Source of the DNA: an uncultured Microbacterium sp.
GTDB lineage: Bacteria; Actinomycetota; Actinomycetes; Actinomycetales; Microbacteriaceae
Length of the DNA stretch: 33,914 nt
NCBI GenBank assembly: GCA_947647645.1
Contig: CANSLE010000003.1
Span: 1 to 33,914, forward strand
Direction: 5' to 3'
Every line of letters begins with the position of its first letter. Within the stretch, counting starts at the first letter, position 1. The notes beneath the pieces are model-generated. The model was not told the DNA's origin, did not search any database, and saw only the letters and a program-made list of their open reading frames with translations. This document shows positions 14,078 to 21,425 of the stretch, piece after piece. A program made the position numbers and the translations under genes.

Positions 14078-14101
14078 ACCCCACCGAATGTCCGAAGAGC
14101 C
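14078..14101. repeat. solitary ISL3 terminal repeat
   Basis: ACCCCACCGAATGTCCGAAG... equals the reverse complement of the left end of the ISL3 element (4759-4782) at all 24 positions and, with ATG just inside it, matches the right end over about 27 bp with one change. No transposase sequence adjoins it. It is the last recognisable trace of a second ISL3 copy at the right side of the island. The 8 bp outside it (AGATAACC) do not match GTGTTCGG, so it does not pair with the intact copy as one larger unit. Confidence 0.88.
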
Positions 14102-14112
14102 AGATAACCTGG
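14102..14112. repeat. 11-bp direct repeat, copy 2 (AGATAACCTGG)
   Basis: Same 11 bp as 13610-13620. In the toxin-tip phase it would also read ITW, followed by NKVAPIRGPNTSCSLF and a stop, so it may be the end of a second, mostly deleted toxin tip. Confidence 0.5.
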
Positions 14113-14182
14113 AATAAGGTCGCACCGATTCGTGGGCCGAACACGTCGTGCTCATTGTTTTAGTTGAAGGCAAGATTCTCAA

Positions 14183-14305
14183 TTGGTCGGCAGACTGGGC
14201 GCGCCCCGCGAGGTCGCTCAAGCGACCCTGTGGATCGCGAGCGACCTCGCTTCCTACGTCCGCGGCGCGACGCTCCACGTGGGGGGTGGCTTCGAGCTGC
14301 TGTGA
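14183..14305 (+). pseudogene. C-terminal fragment of an SDR gene
   Basis: In a frame not listed in the ORF track (too short), 14183-14305 reads [20 protein letters not shown], then [20 protein letters not shown] and TGA. This is the standard C-terminus of a classical short-chain dehydrogenase (GxPxEVA..xxxLASDxASYVxGxxLxVxGG). A stop at 14165-14167 closes the frame upstream, and no Rossmann half is present nearby. It is therefore the 3' end of a host gene cut by island insertion or a later deletion, and it marks the right edge of the island. The GC-rich codon use is like the chromosomal genes to the right. Confidence 0.8.
14208..14250. repeat. 12-bp perfect inverted repeat (possible stem-loop)
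   Basis: GCGAGGTCGCTC (14208-14219) and GAGCGACCTCGC (14239-14250) are perfect complements separated by 19 nt. It lies inside the SDR fragment, so it may be a coding coincidence. It is also about 110 nt downstream of the permease stop on the minus strand and could help end that transcript, though no T-run follows. Confidence 0.5.
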
Positions 14306-14359
14306 GTCGCGCCCACAGCTCGAATCTCGACCCGCCCGGCGGCTCGGACGAGGCCCGCT

Positions 14360-16003
14360 CTAGTAGTACACGCCGACCGCCTTCTCTGAGGTCGCTGAGG
14401 CGAGCCAGGCGATCGAGTCCCGCCGTCCCCACGCATAGAAGGCGACGGAGATCGCGGCCACCAGTGCCGAGTCCCACGGCCCGGCGATCGTGTTCGACCC
14501 GCCGAATGATCCGAGCGCGGAGGCGGCGAGGATGAACGCCATATACGCGACGAACCAGACGCCGCGCAGGAGCAGACGAGCGGTGAACACCTCGCGGTCG
14601 CGCATCATCACGAAGACCGCGATCGGGATCGAGATCGCGAACAGGACGATGCCGAGCCACACCTGGTTCCACCCCGACCAGAACAGGACGAGTCCGGAGA
14701 TCACGAACGAGATCGGCGCCACGATGCGCATGGACCGTCCCATCCAGGGTCGCGCCTTCAGTCGAGGGTCGTGGTTGCTGACGCCGGCGGCCACGGCGAT
14801 GACGGAGTAGCCGACGGCGAAGAAGAAGCCGAGCGATGCGACGAGACCCTGCCACGACTGGAAGATGAACAGGAACACGAGCGAGATCGCCAGGTTCACC
14901 ACGAGCGCGTGAGCGGGGATCCCGGTGCGTTCGTTCACCTTCGCCACCCACCGCGGCAGAAGCCGCCCTTGCGCCATGCCATAGGTCTGACGCGCGCCGA
15001 GCCCGATGCCGAGGAGCATGCTTCCGGCGGGGGAGACGACGGCGTCGACCAGCAGCAGCTGCGTCAGCCAGCCGAGGCTCAACAGACCGGCCAGCTGCGC
15101 GAACGGCGAGGCGAAGTTGATTCCGCTCCAGCCGCCCTCCGACAACAGTCCGGAGGGGACGGTCCAGATGTAGGCGGACTGCAGCAGCACGTACACGAGG
15201 AACGCCGCACCGAACCCGACGAATGTGCCGAGGGGAATGTTGCGACGGGGGTTCTCGGCCTCGCCCGCCATGACGGCGGCAGTCTGGATGCCGCCGAACG
15301 AGTAGATCATGCCCGCGCCGATCACGGCGCTGAGAACGCCGGCGCTCCCGTAGGGAGCGAAGCCGCCGCCGGTCGTGACGTTCGACGCATCGAAGCCGGA
15401 GGCCAGCAGCAGCACGATGGTGATCAGCGGGACGACGATCTTGAAGATCGTGATCGCGTTGCTCACGCGCGCCATGAGGACGACCCCGAACCAGTTCAGC
15501 GCGGTGAAACCGACGAGCACGACCGCCGCGATGATCAGCCCTACCGTGCTCAACTTGCCGTCTGCGACGAGCCCCGGCCACCAGTTGCTCGCGTACTGCA
15601 ACAGTCCGGACGCCTCGCTGGGCAGCCCGAAAGCGGTCTGCAGCAGGAGAACCCAGCCCATCATGATGCCCATGAACGGGCCCGACAACATCGATGGCCA
15701 CCGTGTGTTGCCGCCCGCGATCGGGCGGGTCACGCCGAGCTCGATGAAGGTGAGACCCACCATCGCCGTCGCGACGGCTGCGATGACCCAGGAGACGAGC
15801 GCCGCAGGCCCGGCCATGCCGGCCGCATAGTGCGCCGCGAAGAGCCAGCCCGAGCCCACCATCCCGGTGAAGGTGAGGAGGGCGAGGGAGAGCCAGCCGA
15901 CACGGCGTTTGAAGTTCCGGTCCTGATCGTCGATGACGGCCGAGGTGAGGGTGACGGTGGAGGAGTCGTCGCCGGCGAAGCCGGGCGCAGGGGCGTGAGA
16001 CAT
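14360..16003 (-). CDS. APC-superfamily amino acid permease
   Basis: A 547-residue inner-membrane transporter with about 12 hydrophobic helices. The first helix holds the substrate-binding Gly-rich segment (LALLTFTGMVGSGWLF), followed by ELGVTRPIAGGNTRWPS, and a later helix has IYSFGGIQTAAVMAGEAENP, typical of amino acid/polyamine/organocation permeases. The charged N-terminus (~45 residues) is cytosolic. I start at ATG 16003 (MSHAPAPGF), preceded by GAAAGAG, instead of the longer track ORF at 16084, whose extra 27 residues run through the promoter region. It is divergent from a YheO/PAS-type regulator and a MalY/PatB-type lyase, which suggests that it imports the lyase substrate, perhaps a sulfur-containing amino acid. 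Substrate is inferred. Confidence 0.88.
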   Translation of the reverse strand: MSHAPAPGFAGDDSSTVTLTSAVIDDQDRNFKRRVGWLSLALLTFTGMVGSGWLFAAHYAAGMAGPAALVSWVIAAVATAMVGLTFIELGVTRPIAGGNTRWPSMLSGPFMGIMMGWVLLLQTAFGLPSEASGLLQYASNWWPGLVADGKLSTVGLIIAAVVLVGFTALNWFGVVLMARVSNAITIFKIVVPLITIVLLLASGFDASNVTTGGGFAPYGSAGVLSAVIGAGMIYSFGGIQTAAVMAGEAENPRRNIPLGTFVGFGAAFLVYVLLQSAYIWTVPSGLLSEGGWSGINFASPFAQLAGLLSLGWLTQLLLVDAVVSPAGSMLLGIGLGARQTYGMAQGRLLPRWVAKVNERTGIPAHALVVNLAISLVFLFIFQSWQGLVASLGFFFAVGYSVIAVAAGVSNHDPRLKARPWMGRSMRIVAPISFVISGLVLFWSGWNQVWLGIVLFAISIPIAVFVMMRDREVFTARLLLRGVWFVAYMAFILAASALGSFGGSNTIAGPWDSALVAAISVAFYAWGRRDSIAWLASATSEKAVGVYY

Positions 16004-16083
16004 GGGAGCTCTTTCGTTCGGGTGGCGCACGTCCGACGCTGGACGACGCTCGAGTTTGCTGCAACAGTCAGTGGATGCCATCA

Positions 16084-16122
16084 ACTATGTGTTAATTTCG
16101 ATCAAGGTATCAACAGGAAATT
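16084..16122. promoter_or_regulatory. divergent promoter/operator region between permease and regulator
   Basis: A sharply AT-rich patch in a GC-rich region. Toward the permease, TTGATA (complement of 16108-16113) and CATAGT (complement of 16084-16089) are 18 nt apart and make a good promoter. AATTTC (16094-16099) and GAAATT (16117-16122) form an inverted repeat overlapping it, a candidate binding site for the divergently encoded regulator. Toward the regulator, TTGAAT (16121) and TAATCC (16143) are a weaker pair. Confidence 0.45.
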
Positions 16123-16197
16123 GAATGCCGCAACACTTTGTGTAATCCTGTGGGGAGCGCCCCGCACCGACAGTGGGCGTCGAGAGAGGGAGTCCCC

Positions 16198-16929
16198 ATG
16201 GCGAGAGCGCGCACCTCTGTCCGCGACACCGCGTCGGAGTCGTTCGACGAGCGCACGTTGCTCGTCCGCGCACTGGGCGAGCTGGTCGATGCTCTGGGTG
16301 CGGCCCTGCCGCCGGGCAGCGAGATGCTCGTGCACGACCTCGCGAAACTGCCGAACTCGGTCGTTGCCATTCACGGGGACCTGACCCATCGGCGCATCGG
16401 CGACCCGGCGACCGATCTGCTGCTCGCCGCTGCCCGCCGGGGCGATCTGCAGACCCGGGTCGGCTACGAAACCCGCCTGGCGGATGGGCGCCGGCTCCGC
16501 TCGTCGACGGTCATCGTGCGCGGGTCCGACGGCGAGCCGCTCGCCGCCGTATGTCTCAACAGTGATCTGTCGGTATGGGAGAGCATCCACCACCTCTCCG
16601 GGCTCATGCTCGCCCCCGTGAGCCTGCCCGCGCCCGGCGACGACTCCTCGGCCGACGCCTCGGAGGAGCTCTTCACCTCCGACGTCGACGAGCTCGCGCT
16701 CCACCTCATAGAGCGGGCGACGGCGGCATCCGGCATCCCGATCGAGCTCATGCGCAAGAAGCACAAGATCGAGATCGTCCGCGAGCTGGAGAGCCGCGGG
16801 TTCTTCATGCTCAAGGGTGCCGCTGACAAAGCGGCATCCGCCCTGCGGGTCAGCCGCTTCACGATCTACAACTACCTGAACGAGATCTCCGACGGCTCGG
16901 ACGCCGTCGCCGAGGAGGGGACAGCATGA
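16198..16929 (+). CDS. YheO-like PAS domain transcriptional regulator
   Basis: A 243-residue regulator. Residues ~20-130 form the YheO-type PAS-like domain (LGELVDALGAALPPGSEMLVHDLAKLP is cut here as ALPPGSEMLVHDL, then SVVAIHGDLTHRRIGDPATD and GEPLAAVCLNSDLS). Residues ~175-235 form the C-terminal helix-turn-helix (IELMRKKHKIEIVRELESRG, ADKAASALRVSRFTIYNYLN). Proteins of this build usually sense a small molecule and control an adjacent amino-acid uptake or catabolic gene. The start is ATG 16198, after GAGAGGGAG; the track start at 16138 adds residues from the promoter. Its stop overlaps the lyase start (ATGA), so the two are co-translated, and it faces the permease across the AT-rich operator region. 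Confidence 0.85.
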   Translation: MARARTSVRDTASESFDERTLLVRALGELVDALGAALPPGSEMLVHDLAKLPNSVVAIHGDLTHRRIGDPATDLLLAAARRGDLQTRVGYETRLADGRRLRSSTVIVRGSDGEPLAAVCLNSDLSVWESIHHLSGLMLAPVSLPAPGDDSSADASEELFTSDVDELALHLIERATAASGIPIELMRKKHKIEIVRELESRGFFMLKGAADKAASALRVSRFTIYNYLNEISDGSDAVAEEGTA

Positions 16930-18095
16930 GCGATTTCGCCCGCCGCGTCGACACGACGACCATCGAGCACCTGCGTGCGACCGGCGCGACCAAGTGGTCC
17001 GCCGCCGACGACAGCATCGGTGCGTTCGTCGCGGAGATGGACTTCGGCATCGCGCCGCCCATCACCGCCGCCCTGCACCGCGCGGTCGACGACGGCGCCT
17101 TCGGGTATATGCCGAAGAGGATCGCCGCGGACCTCTCCGAGTCGACCGCGGCCTTTCTCGAGCGCCGCTACGCCTGGACGGTCGCGCCGGGCGACGTCTG
17201 GCCGATCCCGGACGTCATCATGGGGCTCGAGCTGGCGATGGAGCATTGCTCGCGCCCGGGATCGAAGATCATCGTGCCTACGCCGTCCTACATGCCGTTC
17301 CTCATGGTGCCGCCGATGCGCGGCCGCGAGGTCATCGAGATGCCGCTCGCCGTGCGAGAGGGGCGCTACGAGTTCGACCTCGACGCGCTGCAGCGGGCGT
17401 TCGACGACGGCGGTGACCTGCTCCTTCTCTGCAACCCGTACAACCCCGTGGGCCGCGTGTTCGAGCGTGCGGAGCTCGAGGCCATCTGCGCCGTGGTCGA
17501 CCGCAACGGCGGGCGGGTCTTCTCCGATGAGATCTGGGCGCCGCTGGTCTACGACGGGTCGGCCCACGTGCCGTACGCGAGCATCTCGCCCGTCGCCGCA
17601 CAGCACGCGATCACGGCGATGAGCGCCTCGAAGGCGTGGAACCTCCCCGGCCTGAAGTGCGCGGAGCTGGTGCTCACGAGCGACCGCGACCGCGAGACGT
17701 GGGAGCGCATCGGTCCGTTCTCCGGTCACGGCACCAGCAACCTGGGCGCGATCGCGAACGCGGTCGCCTTCCGCGAGGGCGATGAATGGCTGCGAGAGCT
17801 CGTGCCGTACCTGCAGGCGAACCGGGACGCGCTGCTCGACCTGCTCGGGCAGGAGGTGCCGGGCGCCTGGATGCCGCGTCCCGAAGGCACCTACGTCGCC
17901 TGGATCGACTTCCGTGACGCGGGCGGGGGAGAGCGGCCCGCGGAGCTCTTCCTTCGTGAAGCGGGGATCGGGCTGACGGAGGGCACGATGTGCGGCGCCG
18001 TCGGCGCGGGCTCGGCGCGCCTGATCTTCGCCACGCCGCGGCCGATTCTGGAGCAGATCGTGCGATCGCTCGGCGCGTCGCTTCGCGCCAGGTGA
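16926..18095 (+). CDS. MalY/PatB-type PLP-dependent C-S beta-lyase
   Basis: A 389-residue fold-type I aminotransferase-family enzyme. The N-terminus (TGATKWSAADDSIGAFVAEMDF) and NPYNPVGR (170-177), DEIW (201-204) and SASKAWNLPGLK with the PLP lysine K236 identify the MalY/PatB subgroup, which splits L-cystathionine, cystine or S-conjugated cysteines into thiol, pyruvate and ammonia rather than transaminating. The C-terminal arginine that holds the substrate carboxylate is in the ARLIFATPR segment. The start overlaps the regulator's stop. Together with the divergent permease this forms an import-sense-degrade unit for a cysteine-type substrate. A plain aminotransferase role is the main alternative. 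Confidence 0.85.
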   Translation: MSDFARRVDTTTIEHLRATGATKWSAADDSIGAFVAEMDFGIAPPITAALHRAVDDGAFGYMPKRIAADLSESTAAFLERRYAWTVAPGDVWPIPDVIMGLELAMEHCSRPGSKIIVPTPSYMPFLMVPPMRGREVIEMPLAVREGRYEFDLDALQRAFDDGGDLLLLCNPYNPVGRVFERAELEAICAVVDRNGGRVFSDEIWAPLVYDGSAHVPYASISPVAAQHAITAMSASKAWNLPGLKCAELVLTSDRDRETWERIGPFSGHGTSNLGAIANAVAFREGDEWLRELVPYLQANRDALLDLLGQEVPGAWMPRPEGTYVAWIDFRDAGGGERPAELFLREAGIGLTEGTMCGAVGAGSARLIFATPRPILEQIVRSLGASLRAR

Positions 18096-18120
18096 TCTCG
18101 ATGCCCTCGCCGCTCGTCGC

Positions 18121-18519
18121 TCAGCGGGCGAGGAGCGTCTTCTGGATCTTCTCGGAGACGGAGTCGCGCAACGGACGCACCGCATCGGCGTCCCAGGACT
18201 CGGGATTCGGGAAGGACCACTCCAGCACCTCCCCGCGCGGCGTGGATGGGAGGGTGAGGCCCGGCTTCATGAGGACCACCACATCTGCCTGGTCGAGGTC
18301 GTCCGACGTGACCGCGCGAGGCACCCGGTCGCTGATGTCCATGCCCAGCTCGGCGACCGTCGCGGCCACGGCGGGGTTCACCTCGCCCGCGGGAGAGAGC
18401 CCCGCAGACGTGGAGGTGAACCGGCCTCCGGCGAGGTGTTCCAGGAGGGCGGCGCCGAGTTGAGAGCGTCCGGCATTGTGCTGGCAGATGAACAGGACGA
18501 TCGGAGTAGTGTCAGTCAT
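18121..18519 (-). CDS. arsC: arsenate reductase, LMW-PTP type with a single cysteine
   Basis: A 132-residue protein with the low-molecular-weight phosphatase loop ICQHNAGRS (C12, R18) near the N-terminus, STSAGLSPAGEVNP and DISDRVPRAV in the middle, and WSFPNPESW at the end, typical of arsenate reductases. It reduces As(V) to As(III) in the cytosol. C12 is the only cysteine, so it lacks the second and third Cys of the thioredoxin-coupled type; that fits the actinobacterial mycothiol/mycoredoxin-linked class described in Corynebacterium. It lies 18 bp downstream of the ArsR-ArsC fusion and is probably co-transcribed with it. Confidence 0.9.
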   Translation of the reverse strand: MTDTTPIVLFICQHNAGRSQLGAALLEHLAGGRFTSTSAGLSPAGEVNPAVAATVAELGMDISDRVPRAVTSDDLDQADVVVLMKPGLTLPSTPRGEVLEWSFPNPESWDADAVRPLRDSVSEKIQKTLLAR

Positions 18520-18537
18520 GGTCTTCTCTCTGAGGGA

Positions 18538-19212
18538 TCACGGGGTGGCGAGTCGCGGGGCGAGCTCAGCGATGCGGCGCTCCAGTTCGTCGTAGGCGCT
18601 GTCGAAGGCGTCCTCGGTGCCTACTCGCACGGGGTCGGGAATCGACCAGTGCAGATGTCCGGTCACTCCGATCTCCTCATGCGCGTTGTCGCAAACGGTC
18701 ACGACGAAGTCCGAGTCCGTCAGTACCGTCTCCAACGCTCGCGGCGGTCCGTCGGGGAGGTCGAGCGCGTGGCGATCGGCCGCCGCGACCGCGCCGGGGT
18801 CGATCCGGTCCGCGGGGTGAGTGCCGCCGGAGGCGGCGGGGATGCTGCTGCGAGTCGACCACAGCGCTGCGGCCAGCTGCGATCTGGCCGAGTTCGCCGT
18901 GCAGACGAACACCACTCTGCGCGCGCGTTCCACCCGGCCGGGAAGCAGGCCCAGGAGCGCGGTCTCCGTCAGGCGGACGTAGCTGCGTCGCCTGTCGGCC
19001 TCCGACCGCGACCGAGCCACCATGCCGGCATCCTCCAGCACGTTGAGGTGATGAGCGATGAGGTTCCCCGGCACGCCGAGCACCGTCTGGATCTCGGACG
19101 GAGACAGGTCGCCCAGCGTGAGGAGATCGACGATTCGCAGGCGCGACGGGTCGCCAAGAGCCGCGTGTCGAGCAGCGCGCGCCTCGATCGTCCTCGTTAG
19201 TTCAGTGTTCAT
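18538..19212 (-). CDS. ArsR-family regulator fused to an LMW-PTP/ArsC domain
   Basis: A 224-residue two-domain protein. Residues ~12-92 are an ArsR winged helix (ARHAALGDPSRLRIVDLL, then VLGVPGNLIAHHLNVLEDAG and RRRSYVRLTE). Residues ~97-224 are an LMW-phosphatase/arsenate-reductase domain with VVFVCTANSARSQ (C104 to R110), a second Cys at 174 (VVTVCDNAHEE) and HWSIPDP. No cysteine lies in the HTH helix where classical ArsR binds As(III), so sensing must use other residues or the fused domain. ATG 19212 is 2 bp from a perfect operator-like palindrome, implying autoregulation of both divergent transcripts. Such fusions are known in actinobacteria. Confidence 0.88.
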   Translation of the reverse strand: MNTELTRTIEARAARHAALGDPSRLRIVDLLTLGDLSPSEIQTVLGVPGNLIAHHLNVLEDAGMVARSRSEADRRRSYVRLTETALLGLLPGRVERARRVVFVCTANSARSQLAAALWSTRSSIPAASGGTHPADRIDPGAVAAADRHALDLPDGPPRALETVLTDSDFVVTVCDNAHEEIGVTGHLHWSIPDPVRVGTEDAFDSAYDELERRIAELAPRLATP

Positions 19213-19214
19213 TG

Positions 19215-19228
19215 AGTCAATCTTGACT
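19215..19228. promoter_or_regulatory. ArsR-type operator palindrome
   Basis: AGTCAATCTTGACT is a perfect inverted repeat (AGTCAA-TC-TTGACT) in the 48-bp gap between the divergent ArsR-ArsC and aquaporin genes, the sort of TCAA..TTGA site ArsR proteins bind. It lies 2 bp upstream of the ArsR start, so bound repressor would block both directions. A half-site GTCAAG recurs at 19245-19250. Confidence 0.65.
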
Positions 19229-19260
19229 GATCTAGGTGCGGGGGGTCAAGATGAAGCGAC

Positions 19261-20022
19261 ATGAACACCAGCATCCGCATTCATCCGGCCGCGACACGAC
19301 CGCACATACTGCGTCGAACTGCCGCCGAGTTCGTTGGGACCGGCATGCTCGTCACCGTCGTCGTCGGCTCCGGCATCGCCGCGCAGCGCCTGTCGCCGAA
19401 TGACGTCGGCCTGCAGCTCCTCGAGAACAGCCTGACCACGGCGCTCGGTCTCGCCGTGCTGATCCTCGCTCTGGGGCCGGTCTCGGGGGCGCACCTCAAC
19501 CCCGTGGTGACGCTCGTGGACTGGCTGCTCGGACGCCACGCCAGAACCGGGCTGCCGCTGCGTGACGTCGCTCCCTACCTCGCCGCACAGCTGCTCGGGG
19601 GCATCGGAGGCACCCTTCTGGCGGGAGTGATGTTCGACACCTCGCCGGCGCTGTCCGGGAATGAACGCGCAAGCGGCGGCCATCTGGTCGGCGAGGTGGT
19701 CGCGACCGCCGGGCTCGTGCTGCTGATCTTCGCCCTCGCCCGTCTCGGAAGAGGGGCGGCGACCCCAGCCGCGGTCGGCGCCTACATCGGTGCGGCGTAC
19801 TGGTTCACGAGTTCCACCTCCTTCGCCAACCCCGCCGTCACGGTCGCCCGCATGTTCACCGACACGTTCGCGGGCATCGCTCCCTCCGCTGTCGCTCCCT
19901 TCGTCCTGGCTCAGCTCGTCGGGGCCGCCCTCGGGCTCGCGCTCCTTCTCGCCCTCTACCCGACCGCCGCCCGCGCTGCCGGCGACGTCGTCGTCCCCCT
20001 GCATCCCGAAGCCACGTCCTGA
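19261..20022 (+). CDS. MIP/aquaglyceroporin channel (AqpS-like)
   Basis: A 253-residue membrane channel with six transmembrane helices and two half-helices. The first box is HLNPVV (NPV instead of NPA, about residue 80) and the second is FANPAVTVAR (about residue 189), with the pore Arg present. The N-terminal RTAAEFVGTGMLVTVVVGSG is the usual family start. In arsenic loci such channels let As(III) made by ArsC leave the cell down its gradient, as described for Sinorhizobium AqpS; that role is inferred from the neighbours. ATG 19261 has no strong ribosome site. It is followed 11 bp later by a flavoprotein gene and is divergent from ArsR-ArsC across the operator. Confidence 0.88.
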   Translation: MNTSIRIHPAATRPHILRRTAAEFVGTGMLVTVVVGSGIAAQRLSPNDVGLQLLENSLTTALGLAVLILALGPVSGAHLNPVVTLVDWLLGRHARTGLPLRDVAPYLAAQLLGGIGGTLLAGVMFDTSPALSGNERASGGHLVGEVVATAGLVLLIFALARLGRGAATPAAVGAYIGAAYWFTSSTSFANPAVTVARMFTDTFAGIAPSAVAPFVLAQLVGAALGLALLLALYPTAARAAGDVVVPLHPEATS

Positions 20023-20033
20023 AAGGCACCCCC

Positions 20034-21410
20034 ATGCACCTCGTCGCCATCGGCGGAAGCGATGCCGGAATATCCACCGCCCTGCGCGCTCGCGAACTCG
20101 ACCCCTCCGTCGACGTCACCGTCGTCGTCGCGGACGCCTATCCCAACTTCTCCATCTGCGGCATCCCGTATTACTTCTCCCGCGAGGTGCAGCCCTGGCA
20201 ATCCCTCGCGCACCGCACGCACGCCGACCTCGAGGCGACCGGCATGAACCTGCGCCTCGACACTCTCGCCACCAGCATCGACGTCGACGCCCGCACGCTC
20301 ACCGTGCGCGACCGCCAGGGGGCGGAGTCGACGATCGCCTACGACGCGCTCATGGTCGGCACCGGGGCGTCGCCGGCCACCGCTGGCATCGCGGGGCTCG
20401 GCGAGCTCGGCCCCGACGACGGCGTGCACCTGCTGCACTCGATGGGCGACACCTTCGCCCTGGAGCGCTACCTCGACGACCGCCGGCCCGAATCCGCCAT
20501 CATCGTCGGGGCCGGGTACGTCGGCCTGGAGATGGCCGAAGCCCTCACCGTCCGCGGCCTCCAGGTCACCCAGCTCCAGCGCGGAACCGAAGTTCTCTCC
20601 ACCCTCGACGCCGAACTGGGCGCGCTCGTCCGCGACGAGCTCACGCGGCACGGCGTCGACGTCCGTACCGAGACCCGGGTCGCCTCCATCAGCCGCGAGC
20701 GCGGTCGCCTCACCGTCGCCGGGACGCATCGTGGCGAGCCCGTCTCTCACACCGCCGACCTCGTGCTCGTCGTCGTGGGCGTACGCCCCAACACCAGCCT
20801 CCTCACCGCGGCCGGCGCGACCACGGGCGCGGGCGGTGCGGTCGTCGTCGACGAGCAGATGCGCACCGGGCTACCCCAGGTGTGGGCAGCCGGAGACGGC
20901 GTGGTCACCCACCATCGGCTGCTCGGCCTCACCTACCTGCCCCTGGGCACCACCGCACACAAGCAGGGTCGCGTCGCCGGCGAGAACGCCATCGGCGGTG
21001 ACGCGCTGTTCGCGGGCAGTCTCGGAACTCAAGTCGTCAAGGTCTTCGATGTCGTCGCCGCCCGCACGGGCCTCCGCGACCATGACGCCGCCGCGGCGGA
21101 CTATGCACCGCAGAGCCACACCGCGATCGCCGACGACCACAAGCGCTACTATCCGGGAGCCACCCCGATCAGCATCCGCATCACCGGGGACACTCGCGAC
21201 GGTCGACTGCTCGGGGCCCAGCTCGTCGGCACGCGCGGCGCAGAGATCTCCAAGCGCGTCGACACCTACGCCACCGCCGTGCACCACGGCATGACCGTCG
21301 CCGCAATGAGCGACCTCGACCTCTCCTACACGCCCCCGCTCGGCTCGCCCTGGGACGCGGTGCAGATGGCGACCCAGGCATGGGAACGGAGTTATGCCCG
21401 CCCGATCTGA
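20034..21410 (+). CDS. CoA-disulfide reductase-like FAD/NAD(P) oxidoreductase
   Basis: A 458-residue flavoprotein with an N-terminal FAD-binding GGSDAGISTA (7-16), the redox-active single cysteine in FSICGIPYYF (C42), the NAD(P)-binding AIIVGAGYVGLEMAEAL (about 160-176), an FAD-binding VWAAGD and a C-terminal dimerisation domain. One Cys in SxCGIPYY is the hallmark of CoA-disulfide reductase/NADH oxidase-type enzymes, which keep low-molecular-weight thiols reduced or reduce persulfides. It is downstream of the aquaporin (11 bp) and probably under the ArsR-like operator. A role in supplying thiol reducing power, or in acting on thiol-bound arsenic, is inference. The gene ends just before an ISL3 fragment, and no efflux pump follows. 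Confidence 0.85.
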   Translation: MHLVAIGGSDAGISTALRARELDPSVDVTVVVADAYPNFSICGIPYYFSREVQPWQSLAHRTHADLEATGMNLRLDTLATSIDVDARTLTVRDRQGAESTIAYDALMVGTGASPATAGIAGLGELGPDDGVHLLHSMGDTFALERYLDDRRPESAIIVGAGYVGLEMAEALTVRGLQVTQLQRGTEVLSTLDAELGALVRDELTRHGVDVRTETRVASISRERGRLTVAGTHRGEPVSHTADLVLVVVGVRPNTSLLTAAGATTGAGGAVVVDEQMRTGLPQVWAAGDGVVTHHRLLGLTYLPLGTTAHKQGRVAGENAIGGDALFAGSLGTQVVKVFDVVAARTGLRDHDAAAADYAPQSHTAIADDHKRYYPGATPISIRITGDTRDGRLLGAQLVGTRGAEISKRVDTYATAVHHGMTVAAMSDLDLSYTPPLGSPWDAVQMATQAWERSYARPI

Positions 21411-21425
21411 GAGTTGAGGATCCCC

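Noticed and set aside
4759-14101. One large transposon bounded by the left ISL3 end and the solitary right end
   Set aside because: The 8 bp outside the right end (AGATAACC) do not match GTGTTCGG, whereas the short element has a perfect duplication.
14208-14250. Strong terminator of the permease transcript
   Set aside because: The 12-bp inverted repeat is perfect but sits inside an SDR coding fragment, lies 110 nt away and has no T-run, so it is listed only as a repeat.
14160-16064. 634-residue minus-strand ORF over the permease
   Set aside because: Arg/His-rich shadow frame; the permease frame has 12 hydrophobic helices and family motifs.
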